DNA from: Lachnospiraceae bacterium
GTDB lineage: Bacteria > Bacillota > Clostridia > Lachnospirales > Lachnospiraceae
DNA: 37,309 bases
Direction of reading: 5' to 3'
Assembly (NCBI GenBank): GCA_016293925.1
Contig: JAEDCX010000013.1
Location: forward strand, 1 to 37,309
Below, piece after piece: positions 7,675 through 15,711 of this stretch (its first letter is position 1; each line of letters begins with the position of its first letter). The position numbers were made by a program, and so were the translations under genes. The notes beneath the pieces are model-generated. The model was not told the DNA's origin. It did not search any database and saw only the letters and a program-made list of their open reading frames with translations.

Positions 7675-8727
7675 ATGAGTGTGGATGAATTGTTTGATAT
7701 GGACAAACTGGGCGAGCGTCTGAACGGAATGCTTGGAGGAAACGGGTTTTCCCTGAAGGATCTGGTGTATGCTCTTTTCCGGGGAGATCTGTCAGAGGTG
7801 TTCCGGCTACTGTGGGACTCCATGGTGGGAGGGCTTCTGTCGGATATCAATCTCTGGAAGGATCTGATTGTGATTATTCTGGCGCTGGGGCTCCTGTCCG
7901 TGGTATTCCTGCGGCTGCAGGACCTGTTTATGAGTGGGATTACTTCCACAATCGGATACTATATGGTTTACCTGTCGACCGCCATTGTGCTGATGAAGAT
8001 TGTGACCTATTCGATGGAGATCACGGTGGACGTGGTACAGAATATCGTGGATTTCATTCGCTTGCTGGTTCCGACCTACCTGTTTACCATCGGGGTTTCA
8101 GCGGGGCAGCTGACGGCCGTCGGTTTCTACAAACTGATCCTGTGTGTGATTTTTCTGGCGGAGAGTGTGATGCTGGCAATTCTGCTGCCGGCGGTACAGA
8201 TCTATGTCATTATGACGATTCTGAACGGATTGATGGATCATGACCGTCTGGTGCATCTGCTGGAGCTTCTGCAGCGGGGCATCCGGGGAGGATTGAAGGC
8301 CATGTTCGGTATTGTGACCGGATTCGGTGCCCTGCAGGCGATGGTCAGTCCGGCGGTGGACGGAATGAAACGAGGCGTTGTGGAACGTATGCTGGCGGCC
8401 ATTCCGGGAATCGGGGATATGACGGACAGCACGGTGAGGACGCTGTACGGTTCGGCACAGATTCTGAAGAACAGTGTAGGAACAGCCTGTATTGTTGCTA
8501 TGCTGGTAATCGCCATCGTACCGCTTCTCAAATTACTGATTCTGTGTACGGTGGTGAAATGTGCGGGTGCACTGGCGTCCACAGTGGCGGACAAGCGGAT
8601 CACAACCTGCACCATGAAAATCGGTGAAGGGATCCGGCTTCTGCTGCAGATTGCCGCAACCTCCATCGGATTATTCGTGATTACACTGGCAATTGCGGCC
8701 ATGGGAACAAGGCAGGTGAGTTTGTGA
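7675..8727 (+). CDS. spoIIIAE: Stage III sporulation protein AE, N-terminally short
   Basis: A polytopic membrane protein of 350 residues from ATG 7675, with GGTGGG 7 bases upstream. At least six hydrophobic stretches follow from about residue 60 onward, and the pattern VKCAGALASTVADKRI near the C terminus is typical of SpoIIIAE. B. subtilis SpoIIIAE is about 399 residues and begins with a cleavable signal peptide. Here the N terminus (MSVDELFDMDKLGERLNG) is acidic and has no signal peptide. No upstream in-frame start adds one, because the frame extends only 9 codons further, to GTG 7648. Confidence 0.92.
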   Translation: MSVDELFDMDKLGERLNGMLGGNGFSLKDLVYALFRGDLSEVFRLLWDSMVGGLLSDINLWKDLIVIILALGLLSVVFLRLQDLFMSGITSTIGYYMVYLSTAIVLMKIVTYSMEITVDVVQNIVDFIRLLVPTYLFTIGVSAGQLTAVGFYKLILCVIFLAESVMLAILLPAVQIYVIMTILNGLMDHDRLVHLLELLQRGIRGGLKAMFGIVTGFGALQAMVSPAVDGMKRGVVERMLAAIPGIGDMTDSTVRTLYGSAQILKNSVGTACIVAMLVIAIVPLLKLLILCTVVKCAGALASTVADKRITTCTMKIGEGIRLLLQIAATSIGLFVITLAIAAMGTRQVSL

Positions 8728-9062
8728 GAATACTGGAGATCATGGAAAAGGCAGGTATCTTTGTGATCATCACGGAAACATTTATGCAATGCGTGCCGGA
8801 TACGTCCTATAAGAAGTATATACGTGTCCTGATCCAGTTCATGCTGGCGGGCATGATTGCCGGACCGATTCTGCTGTTTTTCACCGGAATCAGTCGCGGG
8901 GAATGGGAAGAGCGCATCAATGAACTGTATTATTTGTTTGAGGATATCAGTGAATCTGCAGAACAGCTGAAACTGCCGGAGGATTCGTTGCTGTTGGACA
9001 ATGTGCATGGGCTGTTGGAGGAGGTGGAGAGAGAAAATGAAACAGAAGGAGAGTCTGATTAG
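8724..9062 (+). CDS. spoIIIAF: Stage III sporulation protein AF, shortened C-terminal region
   Basis: 112 residues from GTG 8724, overlapping the spoIIIAE stop by 4 bases (GTGA), with AAGGCAGGTGA upstream. Two hydrophobic segments (about 8-24 and 33-53) match the family, and the ETFMQCVPDTSYKKYIRVL segment is recognisable. B. subtilis SpoIIIAF is about 206 residues, with a soluble ring-building domain after the second helix. Here only about 59 mostly acidic residues follow, too few for that domain. The reading frame is clean, so this looks like a natural short form rather than a frameshift. Confidence 0.82.
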   Translation: MRILEIMEKAGIFVIITETFMQCVPDTSYKKYIRVLIQFMLAGMIAGPILLFFTGISRGEWEERINELYYLFEDISESAEQLKLPEDSLLLDNVHGLLEEVERENETEGESD

Positions 9063-9474
9063 TGCGGGCAGAAGATTTTTCTTACGCAAAGAGAACTGTA
9101 TGATCATTGCCCTTGCCGGAGTTCTGCTGGCGGTGATTCTGATTCCGGCAGGCGGAAGCAGGAGTACGACCGGTACGGAGAGAACCACCGATACCACCGT
9201 CAGCAGCCGGCTGAGTTCCTGGCGCAATCAGACGGATCCGGAGCAGGTGATCTCGTATGAGGAACGACTCACGACTCTGCTGGAAGCACTGGAGGGAGTC
9301 GGAAGGGTACGGCTGATGATCACGGAGCGGATCGGAGAGACTGGAATACAGGGAATTGTTGTGCTGGCAGACGGTGCGGTGAACGACGATATGAAGAGAA
9401 AGATTACGGATATCGTACAGGCATTATTTCCGGTAGAGGCTCATAGAATTAGAGTAGGTAAATTGAAACAATAA
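9037..9474 (+). CDS. spoIIIAG: Stage III sporulation protein AG, minimal ring-building form
   Basis: 145 residues from ATG 9037, preceded by GGAGGAGGTGGAGAG and overlapping spoIIIAF by 26 bases. One membrane segment spans about 21-38. A polar linker follows, then a ring-building domain in two halves: residues 72-97 (YEERLTTLLEALEGVGRVRL) and 104-142 (IQGIVVLADGAVNDDMKRKI). B. subtilis SpoIIIAG is about 229 residues and has a long insertion between these halves that forms a beta structure in its large ring. Here the halves are joined by only about 6 residues. The domain ends normally with HRIRVGKL. Confidence 0.88.
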   Translation: MKQKESLISAGRRFFLRKENCMIIALAGVLLAVILIPAGGSRSTTGTERTTDTTVSSRLSSWRNQTDPEQVISYEERLTTLLEALEGVGRVRLMITERIGETGIQGIVVLADGAVNDDMKRKITDIVQALFPVEAHRIRVGKLKQ

Positions 9475-9487
9475 GCGAGGGCATTCA

Positions 9488-10261
9488 GTGAAAAGAATTT
9501 GGAAACGCAATACGGTTCTGATTACCGCACTGGCCATGATGATTGCCGTGGCCGGATATCTTCATTTCTCCAAGGATGATAAGGATAACCGGGCGGCCGG
9601 CAGTGAATCGGTGGATGGAATGCTTACATATGATATCACATCCGGTGACGATGCCAATGTGAGTGACGTGATGACACAGGATATGGCACTGAACGAAACC
9701 GGGGACATCGTGAGCCTGGATGAGGGTGAGGATGTGATGATTACCGGGGATTACCTGACGGAGAATGGTGAGTTACTGCCACAGGGCGGATTCACAACGG
9801 ACAGCGCCATGGGGATTACGGAGCAGGAAGGTGCTGGCGGTGCCCTTCCGGGAGAAGAATATCTGCTGGATACGGTTCCGGGAACGACCGTCATGGCCAA
9901 TTCCGGCATTGTGAATTCGTTTTCAGGTGCCAAACTGCTGAAGGAACAGACCAGGGCCAAGAATAAGGAGCTGCTGTTAGAGATCATCAACAACGGGAAC
10001 ATCGAGGAGAGCCAGAAGGAATCTGCCATCGCAGAGATGATCCGGCTGACGGATATCGCGGAGAAAGAAACCGCAGCGGAGATTCTGCTGGATGCCAAAG
10101 GGTTCGGAGATTCGGTGGTATCCGTCAGTGAGAATTCCGTAGATGTGTTTGTCTTTGCTGTGGAACTGACGGATGCACAGCGCGCGCAGATTGAGGACAT
10201 CGTAAAACGGAAAACGGACATTGCGGCAGATAAAATTGTGATTACCGCTGTCAGCGAATAG
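9488..10261 (+). CDS. spoIIIAH: Stage III sporulation protein AH, with long acidic linker
   Basis: 257 residues from GTG 9488, with GCGAGGG upstream. One membrane segment spans about 8-23. A long acidic, Thr/Gly-rich linker (about 30-145) leads to a C-terminal ring-building domain (about 150-257) with LLKEQTRAKNKELLLEIIN and the closing DIAADKIVITAVSE. In B. subtilis SpoIIIAH crosses the intermembrane space and binds SpoIIQ from the forespore. The protein is longer than the B. subtilis form (218), mainly in the linker. It is the last gene of the operon. Confidence 0.92.
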   Translation: MKRIWKRNTVLITALAMMIAVAGYLHFSKDDKDNRAAGSESVDGMLTYDITSGDDANVSDVMTQDMALNETGDIVSLDEGEDVMITGDYLTENGELLPQGGFTTDSAMGITEQEGAGGALPGEEYLLDTVPGTTVMANSGIVNSFSGAKLLKEQTRAKNKELLLEIINNGNIEESQKESAIAEMIRLTDIAEKETAAEILLDAKGFGDSVVSVSENSVDVFVFAVELTDAQRAQIEDIVKRKTDIAADKIVITAVSE

Positions 10262-10295
10262 ATCCGAGAAAAAAGTATATTCTGTTTCTTCTTTG

Positions 10296-10304
10296 TGGTA
10301 TAAT
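10296..10304 (+). promoter_or_regulatory. Extended -10 promoter of deoB
   Basis: TGG-TATAAT (10296-10304) is a perfect -10 hexamer with a TGn extension. No good -35 box stands 17 bases upstream, which is usual for extended -10 promoters. The predicted start is near 10311, 28 bases before deoB. Confidence 0.6.
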
Positions 10305-10338
10305 AAAGCATACCGGACAGCAAAGGAGGAAGATTCTG

Positions 10339-11502
10339 ATGAGAAGAGTATTTCTGATTGTACTGGATAGTTTTGGAATAGGGGAAATGGAGGATTCACA
10401 GGCGTTTGGCGACAAGGGGACGAATACCCTGCGCTCCTGTGCCTCCAGTTCCTTTTTTGATATGCCAAACATGGAGAAAATGGGACTGTTCCATATTGAC
10501 GGCGTGGATTGCCGGAAGCGTTCGGAACCACCGGTGGGAGCCTATGCCAGAATGACGGAAGCGTCCATGGGCAAGGATACCACGATCGGTCACTGGGAGA
10601 TTGCGGGGATTGTCTCGGACAAACCGCTTCCCACATATCCCAACGGATTCCCCCCGGAAGTGCTTGCGGAATTCACCCGGAAGACCGGACGGGGTGTATT
10701 ATGTAATCGGCCATATTCCGGAACCGAGGTCATCCGGGATTATGGGGACGAGCATGTGAAGACCGGAGATCTGATCGTCTACACGTCAGCGGACAGTGTA
10801 TTCCAGATCGCCGCCCATGAGGATATTGTTCCGGTGGAGCAATTGTACGAGTACTGCCGGATGGCAAGACAGATTCTGCAGGGAGAGCATGGCGTGGGGA
10901 GAGTGATTGCTCGTCCCTTTACCGGATCATCGGGGAATTATTCGAGAACGCCGAGGCGGCATGATTATTCCCTTGTTCCGCCCCGGGATACCATGCTGGA
11001 TATTCTGAAGCAGGCGGGCAGGGATGTGATTGCGGTAGGGAAGATCTATGACATTTTTGCGGGACGGGGTATGACCGAACATGTATACACCTCCGGCAAT
11101 GAAGAGGGAATCCGGCAGACGCTTGCTTATATGGATAAGGATTTCGACGGGTTATGTTTCGTGAATCTGGTGGATTTTGACATGCTCTACGGGCACCGGA
11201 GGGATGTGGACGGTTATGCCCGGGCACTGCAGTATTTTGACAGCAGACTGCCTGAAATAATGCGTCGCCTGGGACCGGAGGACATCCTGATGATCACAGC
11301 GGATCACGGCTGTGATCCGGCTTATTCCATGACCACGGATCATACCAGGGAACATACGCCGTGGATCGTATACGGAGACAGGGTGATCCCCGGAAACTAC
11401 GGGACGAGGCATACCTTCGCGGACATTGCGGCAACCATTTTACGCTATCTGAATGTGGATGGCAGGGTGGATGGTACGCCGGTTGATCTTTTCAGAGGAT
11501 GA
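10339..11502 (+). CDS. deoB: Phosphopentomutase
   Basis: 387 residues, full length for bacterial DeoB of the alkaline-phosphatase superfamily. It interconverts ribose 1-phosphate and ribose 5-phosphate (and the deoxy forms) in nucleoside salvage. Metal-binding Asp is in IVLDSFGIG (about residues 7-12). The phosphorylated Thr lies in the KDTTIGHWEIAG segment near residue 80. Later metal ligands are in VDFDMLYGHRRD, TADHGCDP and DHTREHTP. AAAGGAGGA precedes ATG 10339. It has its own promoter between the spoIIIA operon and prfC and is not next to other nucleoside genes. Confidence 0.97.
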   Translation: MRRVFLIVLDSFGIGEMEDSQAFGDKGTNTLRSCASSSFFDMPNMEKMGLFHIDGVDCRKRSEPPVGAYARMTEASMGKDTTIGHWEIAGIVSDKPLPTYPNGFPPEVLAEFTRKTGRGVLCNRPYSGTEVIRDYGDEHVKTGDLIVYTSADSVFQIAAHEDIVPVEQLYEYCRMARQILQGEHGVGRVIARPFTGSSGNYSRTPRRHDYSLVPPRDTMLDILKQAGRDVIAVGKIYDIFAGRGMTEHVYTSGNEEGIRQTLAYMDKDFDGLCFVNLVDFDMLYGHRRDVDGYARALQYFDSRLPEIMRRLGPEDILMITADHGCDPAYSMTTDHTREHTPWIVYGDRVIPGNYGTRHTFADIAATILRYLNVDGRVDGTPVDLFRG

Positions 11503-11579
11503 TCCGCGCAAAAAAATAATGCAAAGCGTCAGGTTTTGTGGTACGATCTTGTGTAGTAATTTTTGGGAGGAAAATCGTT

Positions 11580-13175
11580 GTGGGTAATTATGATCAGGAG
11601 ATAAACAGACGACGTACATTTGCCATTATCTCACATCCGGATGCGGGAAAAACCACGTTGACGGAGAAATTTCTGCTGTACGGAGGAGCCATTAATCTGG
11701 CGGGAAGTGTCAAGGGAAAGGCAACGGCAAGGCATGCGGTTTCGGACTGGATGGAGATTGAGAAGGAGAGGGGTATCTCGGTCACCAGTTCCGTGCTGCA
11801 GTTTGAATATGATCACTATTGCATCAACATTCTGGATACCCCGGGGCATCAGGATTTCTCGGAGGACACCTACCGTACCCTGATGGCTGCGGATTCCGCG
11901 GTCATGGTCATCGATGCATCCAAGGGCGTAGAGGCACAGACCCGCAAATTGTTCAAGGTTTGTGTGATGCGTAAGATTCCGATTTTCACATTTATCAACA
12001 AGATGGACAGGGATGCCAACGATACCTTTGATCTGCTGGATGAGATTGAGAAGGAGCTGGGGATTGCCACCTGCCCGATCAACTGGCCCATCGGTTCCGG
12101 AAAAGGCTTTCAGGGCGTGTATGACAGGGAATCCGGCAAGGTGATTACCTATTCCGACACCCAGAAAGGAACCCGGGAAGGAACGGCAACCGAATTTGAA
12201 CTTCAGGATGAGGCGACGGCGCTGGAACAGATCGGCGCGCAGGCCATGGAGAAGCTGGTGGGAGAGATTGAACTGCTGGACGGTGCCAGTGCGGAATTTG
12301 ATCTGGAACTTGTCCGAAGCGGTGATCTGACACCGGTTTTCTTCGGCTCCGCATTGACGAACTTCGGAGTGGAGATTTTCCTGAAGCATTTCCTGAAGAT
12401 GACCACAACACCCCTTCCCAGAAAAGCGGATGTGGGAATCATTAACCCGACGGAACGGGAGTTTTCCGCATTTGTGTTTAAAATTCAGGCCAATATGAAC
12501 AAGGCGCACCGGGACAGGGTGGCGTTCATGAGAATCTGTTCGGGCCGTTTTGATGCTGGGATGGAAGTGAAGCATGTGCAGGGGAATAAAGTCATGCGCC
12601 TGTCGCAGCCCCAGCAGATTATGGCAGACGAACGCAAGATTCTGGAGGAAGCCTTTGCAGGAGACATTATCGGTGTGTTCGATCCCGGAATTTTCTCTAT
12701 CGGAGACACGCTGTGTATGCCCAAAGAGCAGTTCTGCTACGAGGGGATTCCCACTTTTGCGCCGGAGCATTTCGCCAGGGTTCGGCAGCTGGATACCATG
12801 AAGCGGAAACAGTTTGTGAAAGGGATTACCCAGATCGCCCAGGAGGGAGCCATTCAGATTTTCCAGGAGTTCAATACCGGTCTGGAAGAGATTATCGTGG
12901 GCGTTGTGGGGGTGCTGCAGTTTGAGGTGCTGAAATACAGACTGGAGAACGAATACAACGTGGAGATCCGTCTGGAGCCGCTTCCCTATGAGCATATCCG
13001 CTGGATCGAGAACAAGGATGAGATTGACCTGAACAAGCTGCAGGGAACCAGCGATATGAAGAAGGTGAAAGACCTGAAGGGCAATCCGCTGTTACTGTTT
13101 ATCAACGCCTGGAGCGTCGGTATGACGCTGGACCGCAACAAAGGACTTGTACTGTCGGAATTCGGCAGAGACTAG
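11580..13175 (+). CDS. prfC: Peptide chain release factor 3
   Basis: 531 residues from GTG 11580, with GGGAGG 9 bases upstream. The in-frame extension to 11538 lies before that site and reads through likely promoter sequence. GTPase motifs are G1 HPDAGKTTL, switch II DTPGHQDFSEDT, G4 FINKMD, plus the domain-2 and domain-3 features of RF3 (KAHRDRVAFMRICSGRF, GVVGVLQFEVLKYRL). RF3 uses GTP to remove RF1 or RF2 from the ribosome after peptide release. The length fits the family (about 526-530). A TGG-TACGAT extended -10-like sequence at 11539-11547 may drive it. Confidence 0.96.
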   Translation: MGNYDQEINRRRTFAIISHPDAGKTTLTEKFLLYGGAINLAGSVKGKATARHAVSDWMEIEKERGISVTSSVLQFEYDHYCINILDTPGHQDFSEDTYRTLMAADSAVMVIDASKGVEAQTRKLFKVCVMRKIPIFTFINKMDRDANDTFDLLDEIEKELGIATCPINWPIGSGKGFQGVYDRESGKVITYSDTQKGTREGTATEFELQDEATALEQIGAQAMEKLVGEIELLDGASAEFDLELVRSGDLTPVFFGSALTNFGVEIFLKHFLKMTTTPLPRKADVGIINPTEREFSAFVFKIQANMNKAHRDRVAFMRICSGRFDAGMEVKHVQGNKVMRLSQPQQIMADERKILEEAFAGDIIGVFDPGIFSIGDTLCMPKEQFCYEGIPTFAPEHFARVRQLDTMKRKQFVKGITQIAQEGAIQIFQEFNTGLEEIIVGVVGVLQFEVLKYRLENEYNVEIRLEPLPYEHIRWIENKDEIDLNKLQGTSDMKKVKDLKGNPLLLFINAWSVGMTLDRNKGLVLSEFGRD

Positions 13176-13243
13176 TTCCGGAAATGCTGACCGGCAGATG
13201 GCGGCCGGCACGTGGAATGACGGCCGGATGCGTAAATACAGAC

Positions 13244-13272
13244 TAGGCAAAACGATGAAATGTTGTTATAAT
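13244..13272 (+). promoter_or_regulatory. Sigma-A promoter of the Asp23-family gene
   Basis: TAGGCA (13244-13249, 4 of 6) and a perfect TATAAT (13267-13272) are spaced 17 bases apart. The start of transcription would be near 13279, 24 bases before the gene. Confidence 0.65.
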
Positions 13273-13302
13273 TATATATCAGCAAACAGAAGGAGGACTC
13301 CT

Positions 13303-13686
13303 ATGGAAAAGGCAATGGAGAACAATTACGTTCTGAAAGAGGATAAAACGGTCGGTTCTGTTCAGATCGCCGATGATGTTGTTGCGATGATTGCGAGCCT
13401 TGCAGCAACGGAGATCGAAGGCGTTTCCGCTCTGGTAGGGAATATTTCCAATGAACTGATGAGCAAAGTTGGTGTCAGGAAGCTTACCAAGGGCGTGAAG
13501 GTGGAACTGTGCGATAGAAAAGTAAAGGTCGATCTTGCTTTGAGCATGGAATACGGATACAACATCCCGGGAACCTGCAGCAAAGTACAGGACAAGGTCA
13601 AAAGTGCAATCGAGAATATGACAGGTCTCCAGGTGGTTGATGTGAATATCCGAATTGCAGGCATTAACATGTCAAAAACAAAATAG
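13303..13686 (+). CDS. Asp23/Gls24-family envelope stress response protein
   Basis: 127 residues from ATG 13303 with AGGAGGA upstream. The family pattern is clear: VQIADDVVAMIASLAATEIE near the start, GVKVELCDRKVKVDLALSMEYGYNIP in the middle, and MTGLQVVDVNIRIAGI at the end. The family (also DUF322) includes the cell-wall stress marker Asp23 and YloU/YqhY proteins. The copy before nusB is usually called YqhY-like, and in B. subtilis yqhY lies between accC and nusB. No membrane segment is present. It has its own promoter and terminator here, so it is expressed separately from nusB. Confidence 0.9.
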   Translation: MEKAMENNYVLKEDKTVGSVQIADDVVAMIASLAATEIEGVSALVGNISNELMSKVGVRKLTKGVKVELCDRKVKVDLALSMEYGYNIPGTCSKVQDKVKSAIENMTGLQVVDVNIRIAGINMSKTK

Positions 13687-13698
13687 ATATGCGAAGTT

Positions 13699-13738
13699 GC
13701 CTTCAGCACATGGATTCCTGTCTGCGGAAGGCTTTTTT
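13699..13738 (+). terminator. Terminator after the Asp23-family gene
   Basis: GCCTTC (13699-13704) pairs with GAAGGC (13727-13732) around a 22-nt loop, part of which can pair further (ACA..GG with CC..TGT), and six T follow directly. It starts 13 bases after the stop codon. Confidence 0.85.
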
Positions 13739-13744
13739 GCGTGA

Positions 13745-13789
13745 CGGAAGAGGACGGACGACAGAAACGGAACAGGGATTCCTCTTCCG
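13745..13789 (+). promoter_or_regulatory. Perfect 10-bp hairpin in the nusB leader
   Basis: CGGAAGAGGA (13745-13754) and TCCTCTTCCG (13780-13789) are exact inverted repeats around a 25-nt loop, between the Asp23 terminator and nusB. No T-run follows, so it is not a simple terminator. It could shape the nusB leader or its stability; function unknown. Confidence 0.5.
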
Positions 13790-13820
13790 GACTGCGTTTT
13801 GCGGGAGAGTGGAGATAGGT

Positions 13821-14237
13821 ATGGGAAGAAGAGAGTGCAGGGAAGAGATCTTTAAGCTTCTGTTCAGGGTGGAGTTCAACCGTGTGGAAGATATGCCGGA
13901 ACAGATGAGTTTGTTTTTCAACGACATCAACGAAGAGGAAGAGCCGAAGACAGTGGATGCGGAGAGCAGACACTATATTGAGGGCAAATACCGGAAGATC
14001 ATGGAGAAACTGTCCGAGATTGACCGGATGATTGATGAGAAGGCAGAGAAGTGGGACACCAAACGGATGAGCAAGGTGGATCTGACCATTATCCGTCTGG
14101 CTGTCTATGAGATGCTCTATGACGACGATATTCCTGTCGGGGTGGCAATCAATGAAGCGGTGGAGCTTGCCAAGAAATTCGGTCAGGATGAGTCCTCCGG
14201 ATTTGTCAACGGTGTATTGGCAAGATTTACGAAATAG
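13821..14237 (+). CDS. nusB: Transcription antitermination factor NusB
   Basis: 138 residues, normal length, from ATG 13821; the in-frame extension to 13689 crosses the terminator of the previous gene. Family signatures are MGRRECREEIFKLLFRVEF at the start, KVDLTIIRLAVYEMLY in the middle and VAINEAVELAKKFGQDESSGF near the end. NusB with S10 (NusE) binds boxA RNA and supports antitermination of rRNA operons. It is the first gene of a compact operon through recN. Confidence 0.95.
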   Translation: MGRRECREEIFKLLFRVEFNRVEDMPEQMSLFFNDINEEEEPKTVDAESRHYIEGKYRKIMEKLSEIDRMIDEKAEKWDTKRMSKVDLTIIRLAVYEMLYDDDIPVGVAINEAVELAKKFGQDESSGFVNGVLARFTK

Positions 14238-14247
14238 AGGCGGAACA

Positions 14248-15480
14248 TTGCAAAAGAATATTTATTCTGTGGGACAACTGAATAGTTACATTCGGAATAT
14301 GTTCTCACAGGATTTTCTTTTACATTCCGTATATGTGCAGGGCGAGATCAGTAACCTGAAATACCATTCCTCGGGACATATTTATTTTACGCTGAAGGAT
14401 GAAAAGGGCTGTATCGCCTGTATTATGTTTGCGGGAAACCGTACTGCGGGTCTCCGGTTCCGGCTGGAGGAGGGAATGCAGATTATCGTTGGCGGTACCG
14501 TGGACGTCTATGAACGGGACGGGAAATACCAGCTGTATGCCAGAACGATACAGGCTTCCGGAAACGGACAGCTGGCAGAGCGGTTCGAACTGCTGAAGCA
14601 GAGATTATCCGAGATGGGAATGTTCTCGGAGGAATATAAGCAGCCGATTCCCGGATTTGTCCGGACGCTGGGGGTTGTAACGGCTCCTACGGGCGCGGCG
14701 ATCCGGGATATTATCCAGATTGCAACGAGAAGGAATCCTTATGTGCAGATTGTACTGTATCCTGCCATCGTGCAGGGGGATATGGCGGCTGCCAGCATCG
14801 TGAAGGGAATCCGCGCGCTGGAGGAATATGGTGTGGATGTGATGATCGTTGGGCGTGGCGGCGGCTCTATGGAGGATCTGTGGGCGTTTAACGAGGAGAT
14901 TGTGGCAGAGGCAGTTTTCAACTGCCGGGTTCCGATCATTTCGGCAGTGGGTCATGAGACAGACACCACCATCTGTGATTATGTGGCGGATCTTCGGGCA
15001 CCGACCCCTTCTGCCGCAGCGGAGCTTGCCGTGCTGGATATGCATGCATTCGATGCGAGACTGCTGGAAACGGAAGAGAGAATTCGACGGCATATGGTGC
15101 GGCATGTGCGGGAACGTCGAAATGAACTGGAGCGGAGGAAACTGCTGCTGGAGCGTCTGAGTCCTGCCGGTAGAATCCATGAGAAGAAAATGAATCTGAT
15201 TCGACTGGAGGAGGAACTGGGACGTGCCATGCAGGGGAAAATCGATGACAGACGACACCAATTGTCCCTCCTCATCCAGTGGATAAAAGGATTATCTCCC
15301 TTGGACAAACTGAATCAGGGATACTGTTTTGTCAGTGATGGGAACGGCAGGCCGCTGTCGGACGTGAAACGGATGCAGGCCGGGGATGTGGTAACGATCT
15401 CCATGAAGAACGGCGAGGCCGAAGCGGAGATTCTTCGTACGAAGACCATGAGGAGAGAGAATCATGAAGAAAGAGAATGA
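14248..15480 (+). CDS. xseA: Exodeoxyribonuclease VII large subunit
   Basis: 410 residues from TTG 14248, chosen because AGAGGCGG lies 7 bases upstream and the product then begins MQKNIYSVGQLNSYI as family members do. It has an N-terminal OB-fold DNA-binding domain (about 1-110), then the catalytic part with GVVTAPTGAAIRDI, RGGGSMEDLWAFNEE and SAVGHETDTTICDYVADLRA, and a long coiled-coil region (about 270-370). With XseB it degrades single-stranded DNA to acid-insoluble oligonucleotides. It overlaps xseB by 17 bases. Confidence 0.95.
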   Translation: MQKNIYSVGQLNSYIRNMFSQDFLLHSVYVQGEISNLKYHSSGHIYFTLKDEKGCIACIMFAGNRTAGLRFRLEEGMQIIVGGTVDVYERDGKYQLYARTIQASGNGQLAERFELLKQRLSEMGMFSEEYKQPIPGFVRTLGVVTAPTGAAIRDIIQIATRRNPYVQIVLYPAIVQGDMAAASIVKGIRALEEYGVDVMIVGRGGGSMEDLWAFNEEIVAEAVFNCRVPIISAVGHETDTTICDYVADLRAPTPSAAAELAVLDMHAFDARLLETEERIRRHMVRHVRERRNELERRKLLLERLSPAGRIHEKKMNLIRLEEELGRAMQGKIDDRRHQLSLLIQWIKGLSPLDKLNQGYCFVSDGNGRPLSDVKRMQAGDVVTISMKNGEAEAEILRTKTMRRENHEERE

Positions 15481-15700
15481 GAAAACCCCACAGGAAGAGA
15501 ATCCGATGACCGTGGAAGAAGCATTTGCACGGCTGGAAGAGAAACTGGAGCGGTTGGAGCAGGATGATATTACGCTGGAAGAATCCTTTCAGCTCTATAC
15601 GGAAGGCATGAAACTGGTGAAATATTGTTCCGACAGTATTGACCGAATTGAGAAAAAAGTTCTCGTGATGAATGAATCCGGGGAACCGGAGGAACTGTAA
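15464..15700 (+). CDS. xseB: Exodeoxyribonuclease VII small subunit
   Basis: 78 residues, typical size. The pattern EEAFARLEEKLERLEQDDIT followed by LEESFQLYTEGMKLVKYCSD is diagnostic for XseB, several copies of which bind each large subunit. ATG 15464 lies inside the end of xseA with AGGAGAGAG upstream, so translation is coupled and keeps the subunits in proportion. Confidence 0.95.
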   Translation: MKKENEKTPQEENPMTVEEAFARLEEKLERLEQDDITLEESFQLYTEGMKLVKYCSDSIDRIEKKVLVMNESGEPEEL

Positions 15701-15711
15701 TTGGAGTAAGT

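Noticed and set aside
11539..11547. TGG-TACGAT as a prfC promoter
   Set aside because: It resembles an extended -10, but the -35 region matches only weakly and the hexamer is imperfect, so it is mentioned under prfC and not called separately.
11631..12995. Minus-strand open frame of 454 codons
   Set aside because: It is antisense to prfC, with no recognisable protein family.
13176..13240. Cluster of GGCCGG sequences after prfC, considered as a terminator
   Set aside because: The best pairing is a 5-bp stem with a 14-base or longer loop and no T-run.
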